Origin: Sphingosinicella sp. YJ22
GTDB taxonomy: Bacteria; Pseudomonadota; Alphaproteobacteria; Sphingomonadales; Sphingomonadaceae
Reading direction: 5' to 3'
DNA: 64,000 nt
Assembly (NCBI RefSeq): GCF_011320075.1
Contig: NZ_JAANPA010000001.1
Coordinates: 124,001-188,000 of the forward strand
The notes under the pieces are model-generated. The model ran no database searches. It was not told the DNA's origin and saw only the letters and a program-made list of their open reading frames with translations. This document shows, piece by piece, positions 53,029 through 62,862 of the stretch (position 1 is its first letter; the number at the start of each line of letters is the position of its first letter). The position numbers were made by a program, and so were the translations under genes.

Positions 53029-53157
53029 GTGAAGAAGATGGACATCGGAAGGATCCCGGAGTTGCGGACCCGGGTCGGGGTGCATGGTTCCGCCAAGCAG
53101 AAGGAAGTCGGCGGCGCGGCCTGCGTCGGCGTCGTCATCGCGCTCATCACGACCTGA
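53029..53157 (+). CDS. 42-residue peptide with GG-AC hydrophobic tail (candidate modified/exported peptide)
   Basis: The frame starts at GTG with a perfect AGGAGG five bases upstream. The peptide begins MKKMDIGRIPELRTRVGVHG, has a basic/polar middle (SAKQKEV), then a Gly-Gly followed by AACVGVVIALITT, a hydrophobic Cys/Thr-containing tail. A leader-GG-core layout is typical of bacteriocin and RiPP precursors, but no lanthipeptide, lasso or protease/transporter gene is recognisable here. It may equally be a short membrane peptide. Two cupin/HEAT-like proteins follow 57 bp downstream on the same strand. Confidence 0.55.
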   Translation: MKKMDIGRIPELRTRVGVHGSAKQKEVGGAACVGVVIALITT

Positions 53158-53214
53158 CGGGATGGGGAGGGGCGGGCGTCCCCTCCCGCCCACCTTCGCG
53201 GGGAGGACAGGAGC

Positions 53215-54213
53215 GTGAAAGCCAGCGATAGCCTGGCCGAATGGTTCGGCGACGCCGGAGCGCAGGCCAGGACGATGGCGCTCGCCGAAGGCGTGGCGCG
53301 GCACGTCGCGTCGCTGCCCGAGCTGCGCCGTCTCGAGGCCGATCTCTCGGCCGCAGGGGGGCGAAGCGCCGCGGCGGTGCTCGACGCGGCCCGAACCTTC
53401 CTCGACGACGAGCACGCGGTGGCGGCGTGCCTCGCGCCCCTGATCCAGGCGGCGCGCTCGGACCCCTTCTTCCGCCCGCCTCTGCGCCACGGATCGAGCC
53501 CGGTTCATACCGGCCTGCTGCTGTTCGACCGGCCCGAGCTGATGATCTTCCTGTCCGTCGTGTCCGCCGAAGCGGTCGCCGCCAAGCGCGTGTTCCGCCA
53601 GGGCGGAGCCTCGATCATCCTTCCGGGAACCCGCTCCCTCTACAAATTCCTCAGGTCGGGCGACGCGACCCTGTCGATCTGGGAAGCGCCCGAGGTCGAC
53701 GGGGATTTCAGCTCCTCGGCAGGCACCAGGTGCCGCCGCGCCGAGCGCCGCCGGATGCGGGACGGCGAGACACTCGAGCTCGACGGGGGCCGGCAGACCT
53801 TCGTGATCGACCACGCCGTGTCCGACATCGTCTATCTGCACGCGACCACCCAGGTCGACGCGGCGCCGCTGTCCGTCCAATATGATTCCGAAACCCTCGA
53901 GTTCGTCGGCGCAAGCAGCACCGACGAAGCGAGCTCGCGCGCCCATTTGATGCTGTCCCTGCTGCGCAGCATGGACCGCCAGGACGCGGCGCCCGTGTTC
54001 GAAGCGATGCTGAAGAGCCCGCATTTCTACATGCGCTGGGCGGCGATGCGCGACTTCCTCGGGCTCGACGCGGACCGCGCCCTTCCGCACCTGCGGGAAA
54101 TGGCACGAAGCGACGACCATCCTGACGTGCGCGAGGCGGCCGCCCAGACCCTGGCGCTGCTGGTTGCCGATGATGAAGCGACCGAAAGAGAGGACGTGCC
54201 ATGCCTCGCGTGA
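53215..54213 (+). CDS. Cupin/HEAT-like protein 1 of the peptide locus, unknown function
   Basis: A 332-residue soluble protein. The N-terminal ~100 residues are helical (LPELRRLEADLSAAGGRSAA), the middle is beta-rich and jelly-roll-like (VFRQGGASIILPGTRSLYKF; GDATLSIWEAPEV; LHATTQVDAAPLSVQYD), and the C-terminus is HEAT-like (FYMRWAAMRDFLGLDADRAL, PHLREMARSDDHPDVREAA). The usual cupin metal histidines are not obvious, so this copy may be non-catalytic. GTG start behind GGGGAGG. The last 13 bp overlap the next gene, which has the same three-part layout. No family name recognised. Confidence 0.65.
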   Translation: MKASDSLAEWFGDAGAQARTMALAEGVARHVASLPELRRLEADLSAAGGRSAAAVLDAARTFLDDEHAVAACLAPLIQAARSDPFFRPPLRHGSSPVHTGLLLFDRPELMIFLSVVSAEAVAAKRVFRQGGASIILPGTRSLYKFLRSGDATLSIWEAPEVDGDFSSSAGTRCRRAERRRMRDGETLELDGGRQTFVIDHAVSDIVYLHATTQVDAAPLSVQYDSETLEFVGASSTDEASSRAHLMLSLLRSMDRQDAAPVFEAMLKSPHFYMRWAAMRDFLGLDADRALPHLREMARSDDHPDVREAAAQTLALLVADDEATEREDVPCLA

Positions 54214-55136
54214 TCGACACCGAAGCCGCGGACTCGATCGAGCTCGGCGACCTCGTCGAGATGCTCGAGGCCGGCCCGTTCGATCCCGAGGACGAGGGCT
54301 GCGTCGCGGAATGGGGGCCGGCGCTCAAGCGGCTGGCCAACAACCGCCGCTTCATCGGCGATCTCGTGATCGAGGAGCTCAAGCAGCGCTGCGCCGGGCA
54401 GCTCAAGAACAATTACTACACCACCCAGGTGCTGCTGCTGCACCGCGCGCGGACGTTCGCGCTCCGGGCGAACTTCTGGCCGGCCGAAGGCGACAGCGCC
54501 CTCGCCAATAGCGGCCGCGAGCCGTTCTTCTACGACGTCCCGCACGACCACAATTTCTCGTTCCTGACGGTCGGCTATCACGGGCCCGGCTATTGGAGCG
54601 ACTATTACGAATATGAGTATGGCCAGGTCGTCGGCTATCCCGGCGAGAAGGTCGACCTTCGCTTCGTAGAGCGGTCGGCGCTGAGCGAAGGCAAGGTCAT
54701 GCTCTACCGCAAGCATGTCGACGTGCATCGCCAGCTGCCGCCGGACTCGCTGTCGGTGTCGCTCAACATCATCGCGCTGTCCGCGGTTTCCGATTTTCGC
54801 GACCAGTATCGCTTCGACGTCGATCGCTCCGAGGTGGCGTCGATCGTCAACCACACCGGCCTCGAGACCCTGATCAGGCTCGCCGCCCATTGCGGTGGCG
54901 GCAACGGGCTGGATCTCGTCGAGAGCTGCGCGGAGAGCCATCCGAGCGGCCGCGTGCGGTTCGCGGCGTGGCAGGCGAAGGCGTCGCTGCGTGACGATGT
55001 CGATGGGCGCATCGCGGTCTACGAGGAAGCGGCCGCGGGCGCGGGCGGTCTCGCGGCCGCGACGGCGGCGCGCGAAGTGGAGCGCATCAAGGCGACGCGG
55101 CACTGGATCGACGGCGCTCCGGACCTCGCCGCCTGA
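54201..55136 (+). CDS. Cupin/HEAT-like protein 2 of the peptide locus, probable metal site
   Basis: A 311-residue protein. The central sheet contains a plausible non-heme metal site: H115 and H117 (VPHDHNFSFLTVGYHGPGYW), E137/E139 (YYEYEYGQVVGYPGEKVDLR) and H172/H176 (YRKHVDVHRQLPP), in the HxH…E…H order of cupins and 2-oxoglutarate-type oxygenases. The C-terminus is HEAT-like (SGRVRFAAWQAKASLRDDVD). Translationally overlaps protein 1. A peptide-modifying hydroxylase role is an inference from the motif and the small peptide gene upstream. No exact family recognised. Confidence 0.65.
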   Translation: MPRVIDTEAADSIELGDLVEMLEAGPFDPEDEGCVAEWGPALKRLANNRRFIGDLVIEELKQRCAGQLKNNYYTTQVLLLHRARTFALRANFWPAEGDSALANSGREPFFYDVPHDHNFSFLTVGYHGPGYWSDYYEYEYGQVVGYPGEKVDLRFVERSALSEGKVMLYRKHVDVHRQLPPDSLSVSLNIIALSAVSDFRDQYRFDVDRSEVASIVNHTGLETLIRLAAHCGGGNGLDLVESCAESHPSGRVRFAAWQAKASLRDDVDGRIAVYEEAAAGAGGLAAATAAREVERIKATRHWIDGAPDLAA

Positions 55137-55179
55137 CCACAAAAATTTTTCGGCTGCAGCGACAGGTTTTGCCGAGGGC

Positions 55180-55310
55180 GGTGACTAAGCGGTTTGGAGG
55201 GGGTGTCCACGGCCCTCGCGGCCGCGCTTCGGCGCGCCGCCAAGCGGTGGAAGGATCAAGACCTCTGTCCTGAGGTCCCACTCGGAGGCGGCTTCGGCCG
55301 CCTCTTTTTT
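55180..55310 (+). ncRNA. Possible structured small RNA / 3' UTR ending in a terminator
   Basis: The 170-bp gap after the second cupin-like gene is highly structured on the plus strand: CCAC/GTGG pairing around GCGGCCGC…GCGCCGCC, a perfect hairpin GACCTC-TGTCCT-GAGGTC (55260-55277), then a terminator. No protein frame fits. It could be an independent small RNA or only the 3' end of the cupin operon mRNA. No known RNA family was recognised. Confidence 0.3.
55285..55310 (+). terminator. Strong rho-independent terminator
   Basis: GAGGCGGC-TTCG-GCCGCCTC forms an 8-bp perfect stem with a stable TTCG tetraloop, followed by six T residues. It ends transcription from the plus strand just where the convergent malate synthase gene stops. 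Confidence 0.93.
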
Positions 55311-57441
55311 AGTCTCTTTGCTTGAGCTTCAGGCGGTGGGCGTGGAGCAGGGGCTCGGTGTAGCCGGACGGCTGTGCCTCGCCCTCGAAGATGAGCGCTC
55401 GGGCGGCCTGGAAGGCGAGGCCTCCCTGCGGATCGGCCGCCATTGGGCGGTAGCCTGGATCGCCCTCATTCTGCCGGTCGACCACCGCCGCCATGCGTAG
55501 CAGGGCCTCGTTGACCTGTTCGTCGGAGACGATCCCGTGACTCAGCCAGTTGGCGATGTGCTGGCTGGAGATCCGGCAGGTCGCGCGGTCCTCCATCAGG
55601 CCGACGTCGTGGATGTCGGGCACTTTCGAGCACCCGACTCCGGCGTCGATCCAGCGCACGACATAGCCGAGGATGCCCTGAACGTTGTTGTCGAGCTCCT
55701 CCCGCACCTCCTCTGGCGACCAATTGTGGCCCTCGGCCACGGGAATGACCAGCATGTCGCGCAGCTTCGCCGGCGCGCGACCGGCAATCTCGCGCTGCCG
55801 CTCGGCCACGTCGGTGCGGTGATAGTGGATGGCATGAAGCGACGCCGCGGTGGGGGAGGGCACCCAGGCGGTGTCGGCGCCCGCCTGCGGGTGGGCGATC
55901 TTGGCCGCCATCATCTCGGCCATACGGTCCGGCATCGCCCACATGCCCTTGCCGATCTGCGCGCGGCCCTCGAAGCCACAGGCGAGGCCGACGTCGACAT
56001 TGTTGTTCTCATAGGCGGCGAGCCAGGTGCTCGACTTCATCTCGCCCTTGCGGATCATCGGGCCGAGCCGCATCGAGGTGTGAATCTCGTCGCCGGTGCG
56101 ATCGAGGAAGCCGGTGTTGATGAAGACGACCCGGTCTTTCACCGCATGGATGCAGGCGGCGAGGTTCAGCGAGGTGCGCCGTTCCTCGTCCATCACGCCG
56201 ATCTTGATCGTGTGGCGCGGCAGGCCGAGCAGGTTCTCGACCCGGTCGAACAATGTGTCGGCAAACGCGGCTTCCTCGGGACCGTGCATCTTCGGCTTGA
56301 CGATGTAGATCGATCCGGCCGCGCTGTTCGCCCGCTTGCCGCGCACGTCGTGAAGAGCGATCAGCGACGTGAACAGGGCGTCGCACAGCCCCTCATACGC
56401 TTCCTCCCCGTCGATCCGGACCATCGGGTTGGTCATCAAATGCCCGACATTGCGCATGAACATCAGCGCACGGCCCTTGAGCGTCACGGTGCCGCCGCCC
56501 GGTCCCTTGTAGCTTCGGTCTTCCGCCGGCGTCCGGACCATGCTGCCGTTGCCCTTGGCGAAGCTGGCGGCGAGCGTGCCCTGCATCAAACCGAGCAGGT
56601 TGCGGTAGACGCCGACCTTGTCCTCCGCGTCGACCGCAGCGACGCTGTCCTCGCAGTCCATGATCGTGGTGACGGCGCTTTCGAGCAGGATGTCGGCGAC
56701 ACCGGCCTTGTCCTGGCTGCCGATCGGGCTCTCCCGATCGATCGCGATTTCCACGTGAAGGTCGTGATGACGCAGAAGGAGGGCATCCGGCGCGTCGGCC
56801 TGGCCTCGCCATCCGGCAAAGAGGGATGGGTCGGCGAGCGGACCCAGGTCACTCACCAGCGCGCCCTGTTCGACGCGATAGGCAAAGACGTCAGCATGAC
56901 TGCCGCTCGCCAGCGGCGCGATCTCGTCGAGGAGCGAGCGTCCGGCATCGATCACGCGCTGCCCGCGCTCGGGATCGTAGCCGCCGCCCGTCGGCAGGTC
57001 GCCGAGGACATCGGTGCCATACAGCGCGTCGTAGAGGCTGCCCCAGCGGGCGTTGAGCGCGTTGAGCGCGTAGCGGGCGTTGCTCGCCGGGACGACCAGC
57101 TGCGGCCCGGCAATGTCGGCGATCTCGGGATCGACATTCGCGGTCCCGATCGTGAACGGCGCGGGCGGATCGACCAGGTAGCCGATTTCGCGCAGGAAGC
57201 TTTCTTCCTCCGCGGGCGTCGGCACGTGCCCGTGAAGGGCTTGATTGCGGGCGTCGATCCGCGCCTGCAATTGCTCGCGGCGCGCCAGCAGGCGCCGGTT
57301 CTCGGGCGTCAGCGCGCGAAGCAGCTCGGCCGCGCCTTCCCAGAAGGCGTCGCGCCCAGCGCCGCTGCCGGGCAGCGCTTCCCCGTCGATGAACCCGAGC
57401 AGGATCGGATCGACGTCGAGCCCCGGGACAATCTCCGTCAA
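55309..57441 (-). CDS. glcB: Malate synthase G
   Basis: A 710-residue enzyme condensing glyoxylate and acetyl-CoA to malate. Landmarks: the [20 protein letters not shown] segment (after TTIMDC), [41 protein letters not shown] (catalytic Arg region), [31 protein letters not shown] and the C-terminal [13 protein letters not shown] with [19 protein letters not shown]. Length equals that of form-G enzymes. It stands alone with no isocitrate lyase gene nearby. Confidence 0.96.
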   Translation of the reverse strand: MTEIVPGLDVDPILLGFIDGEALPGSGAGRDAFWEGAAELLRALTPENRRLLARREQLQARIDARNQALHGHVPTPAEEESFLREIGYLVDPPAPFTIGTANVDPEIADIAGPQLVVPASNARYALNALNARWGSLYDALYGTDVLGDLPTGGGYDPERGQRVIDAGRSLLDEIAPLASGSHADVFAYRVEQGALVSDLGPLADPSLFAGWRGQADAPDALLLRHHDLHVEIAIDRESPIGSQDKAGVADILLESAVTTIMDCEDSVAAVDAEDKVGVYRNLLGLMQGTLAASFAKGNGSMVRTPAEDRSYKGPGGGTVTLKGRALMFMRNVGHLMTNPMVRIDGEEAYEGLCDALFTSLIALHDVRGKRANSAAGSIYIVKPKMHGPEEAAFADTLFDRVENLLGLPRHTIKIGVMDEERRTSLNLAACIHAVKDRVVFINTGFLDRTGDEIHTSMRLGPMIRKGEMKSSTWLAAYENNNVDVGLACGFEGRAQIGKGMWAMPDRMAEMMAAKIAHPQAGADTAWVPSPTAASLHAIHYHRTDVAERQREIAGRAPAKLRDMLVIPVAEGHNWSPEEVREELDNNVQGILGYVVRWIDAGVGCSKVPDIHDVGLMEDRATCRISSQHIANWLSHGIVSDEQVNEALLRMAAVVDRQNEGDPGYRPMAADPQGGLAFQAARALIFEGEAQPSGYTEPLLHAHRLKLKQRD

Positions 57442-57592
57442 ACCGTGCCTCCTGCGGCTGTGCTGACCGGCCTATGCGGGAGCGGCGCGGGCGCATCAAG
57501 CGCGCCGAAGAAACCGCGCGGCTCGGTTGGGCTGGCGGCGCAAAAGTGCTATGATCGCGGGCGGTGGGCTCCTTCGAGAAAGGAGAAGGATC

Positions 57593-58165
57593 ATGGCCAA
57601 GCATCATGTTCTCATCGCCGCCGCCTTCGCGGTGCTTCCGTTCCCCGCGATTGCCGGCGTTACCGTCATCGGCTCGAGCTCCGCACGCCTCTGCTATCTG
57701 GCCGCAGACTCGCCGATGATGCCGCGCGTACAGGACCTGCGTCGCTGCGACGCTGCCTTGGAGGAAGCGGCGATCATGCCGCGCGACGTCACGGCGACCT
57801 ACGTGAACCGCGGCATCCTGCGGCTCCGCCGGGGCGACGCCGAAGGTGCGATGAGCGATTTCGACGAGGCTTTGCGCCGCGACCCGGGCGAGGCCGAGGC
57901 CTATCTCAATCGCGGATCGGCGCTTCTTCGGCGCGACCGGACGGACGAAGCTGTGGCGATGTACAGCCAGGCGCTCGAGCACAACACGCGCCGGCCGGCG
58001 CTTGCCCATTACGGCCGGGCGATGGCGCAGGAGCTGCTCGGCAACGTGCGCGCCGCCTATAACGACTATCGCCGGGCGAGCGAGCTCGCTCCGGACTGGT
58101 CGGCGCCGCGCGAGGACCTGCGGCGCTTCCGCGTGGTGCCGGCGAGCCAGACCAACATCGGCTGA
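57593..58165 (+). CDS. Exported TPR-repeat protein
   Basis: A 190-residue protein with a signal peptide (VLIAAAFAVLPFPAIAG) and three TPR units (ATYVNRGILRLRRGDAEGAM, AEAYLNRGSALLRRDRTDEA, ALAHYGRAMAQELLGNVRAA). Cys pair CYLAAD…LRRC near the mature N-terminus may form a disulfide. RBS AGGAGAAGGA lies directly upstream of ATG 57593. Function is unknown; such proteins act as periplasmic scaffolds. Confidence 0.78.
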   Translation: MAKHHVLIAAAFAVLPFPAIAGVTVIGSSSARLCYLAADSPMMPRVQDLRRCDAALEEAAIMPRDVTATYVNRGILRLRRGDAEGAMSDFDEALRRDPGEAEAYLNRGSALLRRDRTDEAVAMYSQALEHNTRRPALAHYGRAMAQELLGNVRAAYNDYRRASELAPDWSAPREDLRRFRVVPASQTNIG

Positions 58166-58235
58166 GCCGAAAAAAGGGGGTGCCGTTCCTCCGAGGCTGG
58201 GCTAGCGAGGCCGCAAATCCCAGCCTCAGGAGGAC

Positions 58236-58865
58236 ATGATGCCCTATACATTGCCCGAACTTCCTTACGCCAAGGACGCGCTCGGCGAGTTCATGTCGGC
58301 CGAGACGCTCGAATATCACCACGGCAAGCATCACAAGGCCTATGTCGACAAGACCAATGGCCTGGTCGGCGAGAAGAATCTCGGCGCGATGCCGCTCAGC
58401 CGGCTGATCGCCCACGCCAAGGCGGAGGGCGACAAGACCTTGTTCAACCAGTCGGCGCAGATCTGGAACCACAGCTTCTACTGGCAGTGCCTCGCGCCGG
58501 CGCAGGGGCAGCGCCCGAGCGGCAAGCTCGCCGAGCTGATCGACCAAGCCTATGGCTCGACCGACAATCTGCTCGCGGAGCTGAAGAAGGAGGCGGTCGG
58601 CCACTTCTCCAACGGCTGGGCGTGGCTGGTCCTGGACGGCGACGCGCTCAAGATCACCTCGCTTCACGACGCCGACAGCCCGGTCGCCCACGAGGGCATG
58701 AAGCCGCTCCTCACGCTCGATGTGTGGGAACATGCCTATTACATCGACTACCGCAACGCGCGGCCGGACTTCGCGGAGAAAGTGCTCGGCAACATCGTCA
58801 ATTGGGACTTCGTCGCCCAGAATCTCGACGGCAACGGCATCGCCCGCGCCGACCAGGAGGGTTGA
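58236..58865 (+). CDS. sodB: Superoxide dismutase (Fe type)
   Basis: A 209-residue cytoplasmic SOD. Metal ligands are in YHHGKHHKAYV (first His), NHSFYWQCL (second His) and DVWEHAYYIDYRNARPDF (Asp and third His). AQIWNHSFYW and FGSDxN-like STDNLLAELKKEAVGHFSNG plus WAWLVLDGD point to the iron subtype. AGGAGG precedes two consecutive ATG codons; either may be used. Single gene, flanked by a TPR protein and a hairpin terminator. Confidence 0.95.
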   Translation: MMPYTLPELPYAKDALGEFMSAETLEYHHGKHHKAYVDKTNGLVGEKNLGAMPLSRLIAHAKAEGDKTLFNQSAQIWNHSFYWQCLAPAQGQRPSGKLAELIDQAYGSTDNLLAELKKEAVGHFSNGWAWLVLDGDALKITSLHDADSPVAHEGMKPLLTLDVWEHAYYIDYRNARPDFAEKVLGNIVNWDFVAQNLDGNGIARADQEG

Positions 58866-58872
58866 CGCTTCG

Positions 58873-58898
58873 GCGGCGGCCGCTCTCGCGGCCGCCGC
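58873..58898. terminator. Hairpin terminator between convergent sodB and PuuD-like gene
   Basis: GCGGCGGCCGC (58873-58883) and GCGGCCGCCGC (58888-58898) form an 11-bp stem with a TCTC loop, followed by ATCTCTTC. It could act on the plus strand; the T content is modest. Confidence 0.6.
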
Positions 58899-58910
58899 AT
58901 CTCTTCGGGT

Positions 58911-59501
58911 TCAGCCGCCGATATGGACCTGCGCGACCATGCAGTAGAGCATCGGGATCGACAGGATGAGGTTGGTGCGGCTCGCCATCATCGCGGTCGA
59001 GGCGGAGCGCGACTTCACGTCATCCTCGGCCGCCACGATACCGAGCGCTCGCTTCTGGTTCGGCCAGATGATGAACCACACATTGGCCGCCATGATGAGG
59101 CCGAGCCACATGCCGATGCCGATGGTGCGATAGCCTTCCTCGAGCGTCAGCGCACGGACCGTGTAGCCGCCCTGCTGCATGTCGCCGACCGCGAGGCCGA
59201 GGATCACGGTCGCCAGCGCCGCCCAACGGAACCAGAACAAGGCCGCGGGCGCGATATGCTTGCTGATGCCCGGCTTCAGCTCGGCCGGCACCTTCGGCAT
59301 GGTCGGGATCTGCACGAAGTTGAAATAATAGAGCAAGCCGATCCACAGCACGCCCGCGATGACGTGAAGGTAGCGCAGGAACTGCGCCCACTGATAGCTG
59401 CCGTCGCCGAGCTGGCCGCCGTGAAGCCCGAACATCGTGAGGATCAGCAGGACGACGCCGATCCCCAGCGCGAGGTGAAAATTGCCCAATATCTTCGCCA
59501 T
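58911..59501 (-). CDS. PuuD/DUF989-like membrane protein without cytochrome domain
   Basis: A 196-residue protein with five helices. QFLRYLHVIAGVLWIGLLYY, FNFVQIPTMPKVP, APAALFWFRWAALATVILGL and GMWLGLIMAANVWFIIWPNQ match the urate-oxidase PuuD/DUF989 membrane region. PuuD enzymes are about 400 residues with a C-terminal cytochrome c; this protein stops after the membrane part. No purine-degradation gene is nearby, so the role is open. Confidence 0.75.
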   Translation of the reverse strand: MAKILGNFHLALGIGVVLLILTMFGLHGGQLGDGSYQWAQFLRYLHVIAGVLWIGLLYYFNFVQIPTMPKVPAELKPGISKHIAPAALFWFRWAALATVILGLAVGDMQQGGYTVRALTLEEGYRTIGIGMWLGLIMAANVWFIIWPNQKRALGIVAAEDDVKSRSASTAMMASRTNLILSIPMLYCMVAQVHIGG

Positions 59502-59571
59502 GACGGTATCTCCCCTGCCTGCCCGGCCAGTTGTGACCCCGCCGTAACAATTTGCAAGGGAGCGAAGCGAG

Positions 59572-60348
59572 CTAGGCCTTCAGCCGGTATCCGGTGCGGA
59601 AGATCCAGGCGATGACGGCGAGGCAGAGCAGGAAGAAGGCGAAGGTCGCCGCAAGCGCGTAGCCGACCGGCACGTCGGCGGTGCCGAAGAAGGTCCAGCG
59701 GAAGCCGTTTATCAGGTAGACGACGGGGTTAAACAGGGTGATCGTGCGCCATGGCTCGGCGAGCATGTCGATCGAGTAGAAGGCGCCGCCGAGGAAGGTC
59801 AAAGGCGTTACAACGAGCAGCGGAATGACCTGAAGCTGCTCGAACCCCTTGGCCCAGATGCCGATGATGAATCCGAACAGGCAGAAGGTCGCCGCGACCA
59901 GAAGCAGATAGGCGAGCATCAGGAAGGGATGCGCGATCTGCACGTCGACGAAGAGGTTGGCGGTGGCGAGGATCACCAAAGCCACGATCGTCGCTTTGGT
60001 CGCCGCCGCGCCGACATAGCCGAGCACCGTCTCGAACGCCGACATCGGCGCCGACAGAAGCTCGTAGATGGTTCCGGTGAAGCGCGGCATGTGGATGCCG
60101 AAGCTCGCGTTGAAGATGCTCTCGGTGAACAGCGACAACATCATCAGGCCGGGGACGATGAAGCTGCCATAGGCGATGCCGTCGATCTCGGTCATTCGGC
60201 TGCCGATCGCCGCCCCGAACACGACGAAATAGAGCGACGTGGTGATCACCGGCACCGCAAGGCCGGTCCACAGCGTTCGGCGGAAGCGGTGCATCTCGAA
60301 GCGGTAGACGGCCAGCACGCCGCGATGGTTGAACGCGCCGACGCTCAT
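59572..60348 (-). CDS. ABC-2 type exporter permease
   Basis: A 258-residue membrane protein with six helices and the family motif [20 protein letters not shown] (about 88-107) followed by [20 protein letters not shown] and [18 protein letters not shown] at the C-terminal side. It overlaps the ATPase gene by 4 bp and forms a two-gene exporter with it. This subclass (YadH/YadG-like) has no proven substrate. Confidence 0.9.
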   Translation of the reverse strand: MSVGAFNHRGVLAVYRFEMHRFRRTLWTGLAVPVITTSLYFVVFGAAIGSRMTEIDGIAYGSFIVPGLMMLSLFTESIFNASFGIHMPRFTGTIYELLSAPMSAFETVLGYVGAAATKATIVALVILATANLFVDVQIAHPFLMLAYLLLVAATFCLFGFIIGIWAKGFEQLQVIPLLVVTPLTFLGGAFYSIDMLAEPWRTITLFNPVVYLINGFRWTFFGTADVPVGYALAATFAFFLLCLAVIAWIFRTGYRLKA

Positions 60349-61289
60349 GACCGTGCCTCCCCTAGTCTTCGGTCGCTCACCAGGCTGACGAAGATTTCTT
60401 CCAGCGAGCTCTGGTGGGTGTTGAGGTCCTTGAACTGGATGCCCGAGTCACGCATCGCCGTCAGCAGGGAGGGGATGCCGGTGCGCTCGCCCTTGGGATC
60501 GAACACGTAGTGAAGCTCGGTGCCGTCGCCGTTCAGCGTGAGGTTCCAGTCGGCAAGCTCCGGCGGCACGGCGGCGAGCGGCTCGGCGAGCTGAAGCGTC
60601 AGCTCCTTCTTGCCGAGCTTGCGCATGAGCGCGTCCTTCTCCTCGACCAGGATCAGCTCGCCCTTGTTGATGACTCCAACGCGGTCGGCCATCTCCTCGG
60701 CTTCCTCGATATAATGGGTGGTGAGGATGATGGTGACGCCGCGCTCGCGAAGCTGCCGAACCAGGTTCCACATGTCGCGGCGAAGCTCGACGTCGACGCC
60801 AGCGGTCGGCTCGTCGAGGAACAGGATTTCGGGCTCGTGGGCGAGCGCCTTGGCGATCATCACCCGGCGTTTCATGCCGCCGGACAGCTCCTTCATGATC
60901 GTCCGTCGCTTGTCCCACAGCGACAGGTCGCGGAGTACCTTCTCGATATAGGCATCGTCGCCCGGCCGGCCGAACAAGCCGCGGCTGAACGAGACCGTCG
61001 ACCATACCGGCTCGAACGCGTCGGTATGGAGCTCCTGCGGCACGAGGCCGATCTTGGTGCGCGCGGCGCGATAGTCCCGGACAATGTCGTGACCGTCGAT
61101 GGTCACCGTGCCGCCCGACGGATTCACCAGACCGCAGACGATGCTGATCAAGGTCGTCTTGCCGGCGCCGTTGGGGCCGAGCAGGGCGAATATCTCGCCT
61201 CGGCGAATCTCCAGATCGACCGGCTTCAGAGCGACCGTGCCCGACTTGTAGGTTTTCGATAGGCCGCGGATCGATAGGACGGAATCCAT
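60345..61289 (-). CDS. ABC exporter ATP-binding protein
   Basis: A 314-residue ATPase: Walker [17 protein letters not shown]-loop [11 protein letters not shown], signature [17 protein letters not shown], Walker [17 protein letters not shown] and H-loop [13 protein letters not shown]. The C-terminal ~80 residues are an extra regulatory domain. Start set at ATG 61289, eleven bases after the IspZ gene stop. It pairs with the ABC-2 permease downstream and resembles YadG. Confidence 0.93.
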   Translation of the reverse strand: MDSVLSIRGLSKTYKSGTVALKPVDLEIRRGEIFALLGPNGAGKTTLISIVCGLVNPSGGTVTIDGHDIVRDYRAARTKIGLVPQELHTDAFEPVWSTVSFSRGLFGRPGDDAYIEKVLRDLSLWDKRRTIMKELSGGMKRRVMIAKALAHEPEILFLDEPTAGVDVELRRDMWNLVRQLRERGVTIILTTHYIEEAEEMADRVGVINKGELILVEEKDALMRKLGKKELTLQLAEPLAAVPPELADWNLTLNGDGTELHYVFDPKGERTGIPSLLTAMRDSGIQFKDLNTHQSSLEEIFVSLVSDRRLGEARS

Positions 61290-61300
61290 TGGGTCGGCTC

Positions 61301-61933
61301 TCACTGCACCGGCGGGACGGGCGGATCTTCCTTGACCTCGCCGGCCTCGAGCCCGTGGCGCATCAGCATCGGCACGTTGGCGAGCGCGAAGACGAAGGTC
61401 GCCGGGAGGAAGAACCACAGCTTGAAACCGATCCAGAAGTCGGTGCTCTGGGTGCGCCACACCGCCTCGTTGACCACCGCCATCACCAGGAAATAGCCGA
61501 TCCAGTTGCGGGTGAGCAGCTTCCAGCCGCGCTCGGACAGGCCCGGATAGACCGACTCCAGCACCATCTTGAGGAGGTTGCGGCCGGTGACGAGGCCGAA
61601 GGTGAGCAGGCCGGCGACGAGGACGTAATAGATGGTCGGCTTGACCTTGATGAAGGTCTCGTCGTGCAGCCAGATGGTGATCCCGCCGAGCACGAGCACC
61701 ATCGCGCCCGAGAAAAGCAGCAGCGGCGAGATGTGCTTGTAGCGGATCTGCGAGTAGATCATCGCCGCGAACATGGCGGCCATGAAGGCGCCGGTCGCGT
61801 AGAAGACCCTGAGCTGATCGGCGACCGGGGCGAAGCCATTGGTCAGGAAGAAGACGAGCAGCGGACCGAGATCGATCAGCAGCCGCGCGCCAGCGCTGGG
61901 ACCGGCGGGCTTGGTGGTGGCGGCGTCGGTCAA
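61301..61933 (-). CDS. yciB: Inner-membrane septation protein A (IspZ/YciB)
   Basis: A 210-residue membrane protein. Family landmarks: [55 protein letters not shown] and [20 protein letters not shown] with [18 protein letters not shown]. Involved in cell division/envelope structure. It overlaps ftsY by 4 bp (ATGA), the usual alphaproteobacterial order mtaB-ftsY-ispZ. Confidence 0.94.
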   Translation of the reverse strand: MTDAATTKPAGPSAGARLLIDLGPLLVFFLTNGFAPVADQLRVFYATGAFMAAMFAAMIYSQIRYKHISPLLLFSGAMVLVLGGITIWLHDETFIKVKPTIYYVLVAGLLTFGLVTGRNLLKMVLESVYPGLSERGWKLLTRNWIGYFLVMAVVNEAVWRTQSTDFWIGFKLWFFLPATFVFALANVPMLMRHGLEAGEVKEDPPVPPVQ

Positions 61934-62862
61934 TCTACTCCCCTTATTCCCGCGATGGCGCCCGCGACCTCCTTGGGGTCGAACGGGCGCAGGTCGTTCA
62001 TGCCTTCACCGATGCCGATGGCGTGGATCGGCATGCCATATTTGTCCGCCGCCGCGACCATGACTCCGCCGCGCGCGGTGCCATCCAGCTTGGTCATGAC
62101 CAGGCCGGTCACGCCCGCCACTTCGCGGAACACGTCGATCTGCGCCAGCGCATTCTGCCCGGTGGTGGCGTCGAGGACGAGCACGACGTCGTGCGGCGCG
62201 GCTGGATTCAGGCGGCCGAGAACCTTCCGGATCTTGGCGAGCTCGTCCATCAGGTGGCGCTTGTTATGGAGGCGACCGGCGGTGTCGACGATGAGGATGT
62301 CGATGCCCTCCTCGGTCGCCTTCTTGACCCCGTCGAAAACGATCGCCGAGCTGTCGCCGCCTTCGGGCCCCGAGATGATCGGAACGCCGATGCGATCGGC
62401 CCAGATTTTCAGCTGCTCGATCGCGGCGGCGCGGAAGGTGTCGCCGGCGGCGAGCAGGACCGAATAGTCCTGGTCGAGAAACTGGTTGGCGAGCTTGGCG
62501 ATGGTCGTCGTCTTGCCCGAGCCGTTGACTCCGACGACGAGGATCACCTGTGGGCGCGGGAAGGCGTCGATCTCGAGCGGCTCGGCGACCGGCGCGAGAA
62601 TCTTCTCCAGCTCCTGGGCGACGACGCGGCGCACCTCGACCTCGGTGACCCCGCGCTCGAACCGCTCGGCAGCGAGGCGGTCGCGGATCTTGGCGGCGGT
62701 GGAGGGGCCGAGGTCGGACGCGATCAGCGCCTCCTCGAGCTCGTCCAGCGACTGCTCGTCGAGCGCGGCCTTGTTGAACAGGCCGGTGAGATTGTCGCCG
62801 AACCGGTCCGACGTGCGCCGGAAGCCTTCCCGCATCTTCTCCGCCCAACTCGTGTCGGTCAT
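61930..62862 (-). CDS. ftsY: Signal recognition particle receptor FtsY
   Basis: A 310-residue SRP-GTPase with NG domains only; the long acidic A domain of enterobacterial FtsY is absent. G elements: [20 protein letters not shown] (G1), [37 protein letters not shown] (G3), [16 protein letters not shown] (G4) and [14 protein letters not shown]. It docks ribosome-SRP complexes at the Sec translocon. Overlaps mtaB by 4 bp. Confidence 0.97.
   Translation of the reverse strand: MTDTSWAEKMREGFRRTSDRFGDNLTGLFNKAALDEQSLDELEEALIASDLGPSTAAKIRDRLAAERFERGVTEVEVRRVVAQELEKILAPVAEPLEIDAFPRPQVILVVGVNGSGKTTTIAKLANQFLDQDYSVLLAAGDTFRAAAIEQLKIWADRIGVPIISGPEGGDSSAIVFDGVKKATEEGIDILIVDTAGRLHNKRHLMDELAKIRKVLGRLNPAAPHDVVLVLDATTGQNALAQIDVFREVAGVTGLVMTKLDGTARGGVMVAAADKYGMPIHAIGIGEGMNDLRPFDPKEVAGAIAGIRGVD

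Noticed and set aside
53029-55136. Calling the small-peptide locus a lanthipeptide, lasso or sactipeptide cluster
   Set aside because: No LanM/LanBC, lasso cyclase, radical-SAM maturase, peptidase-ABC transporter or RRE domain is recognisable near the peptide.
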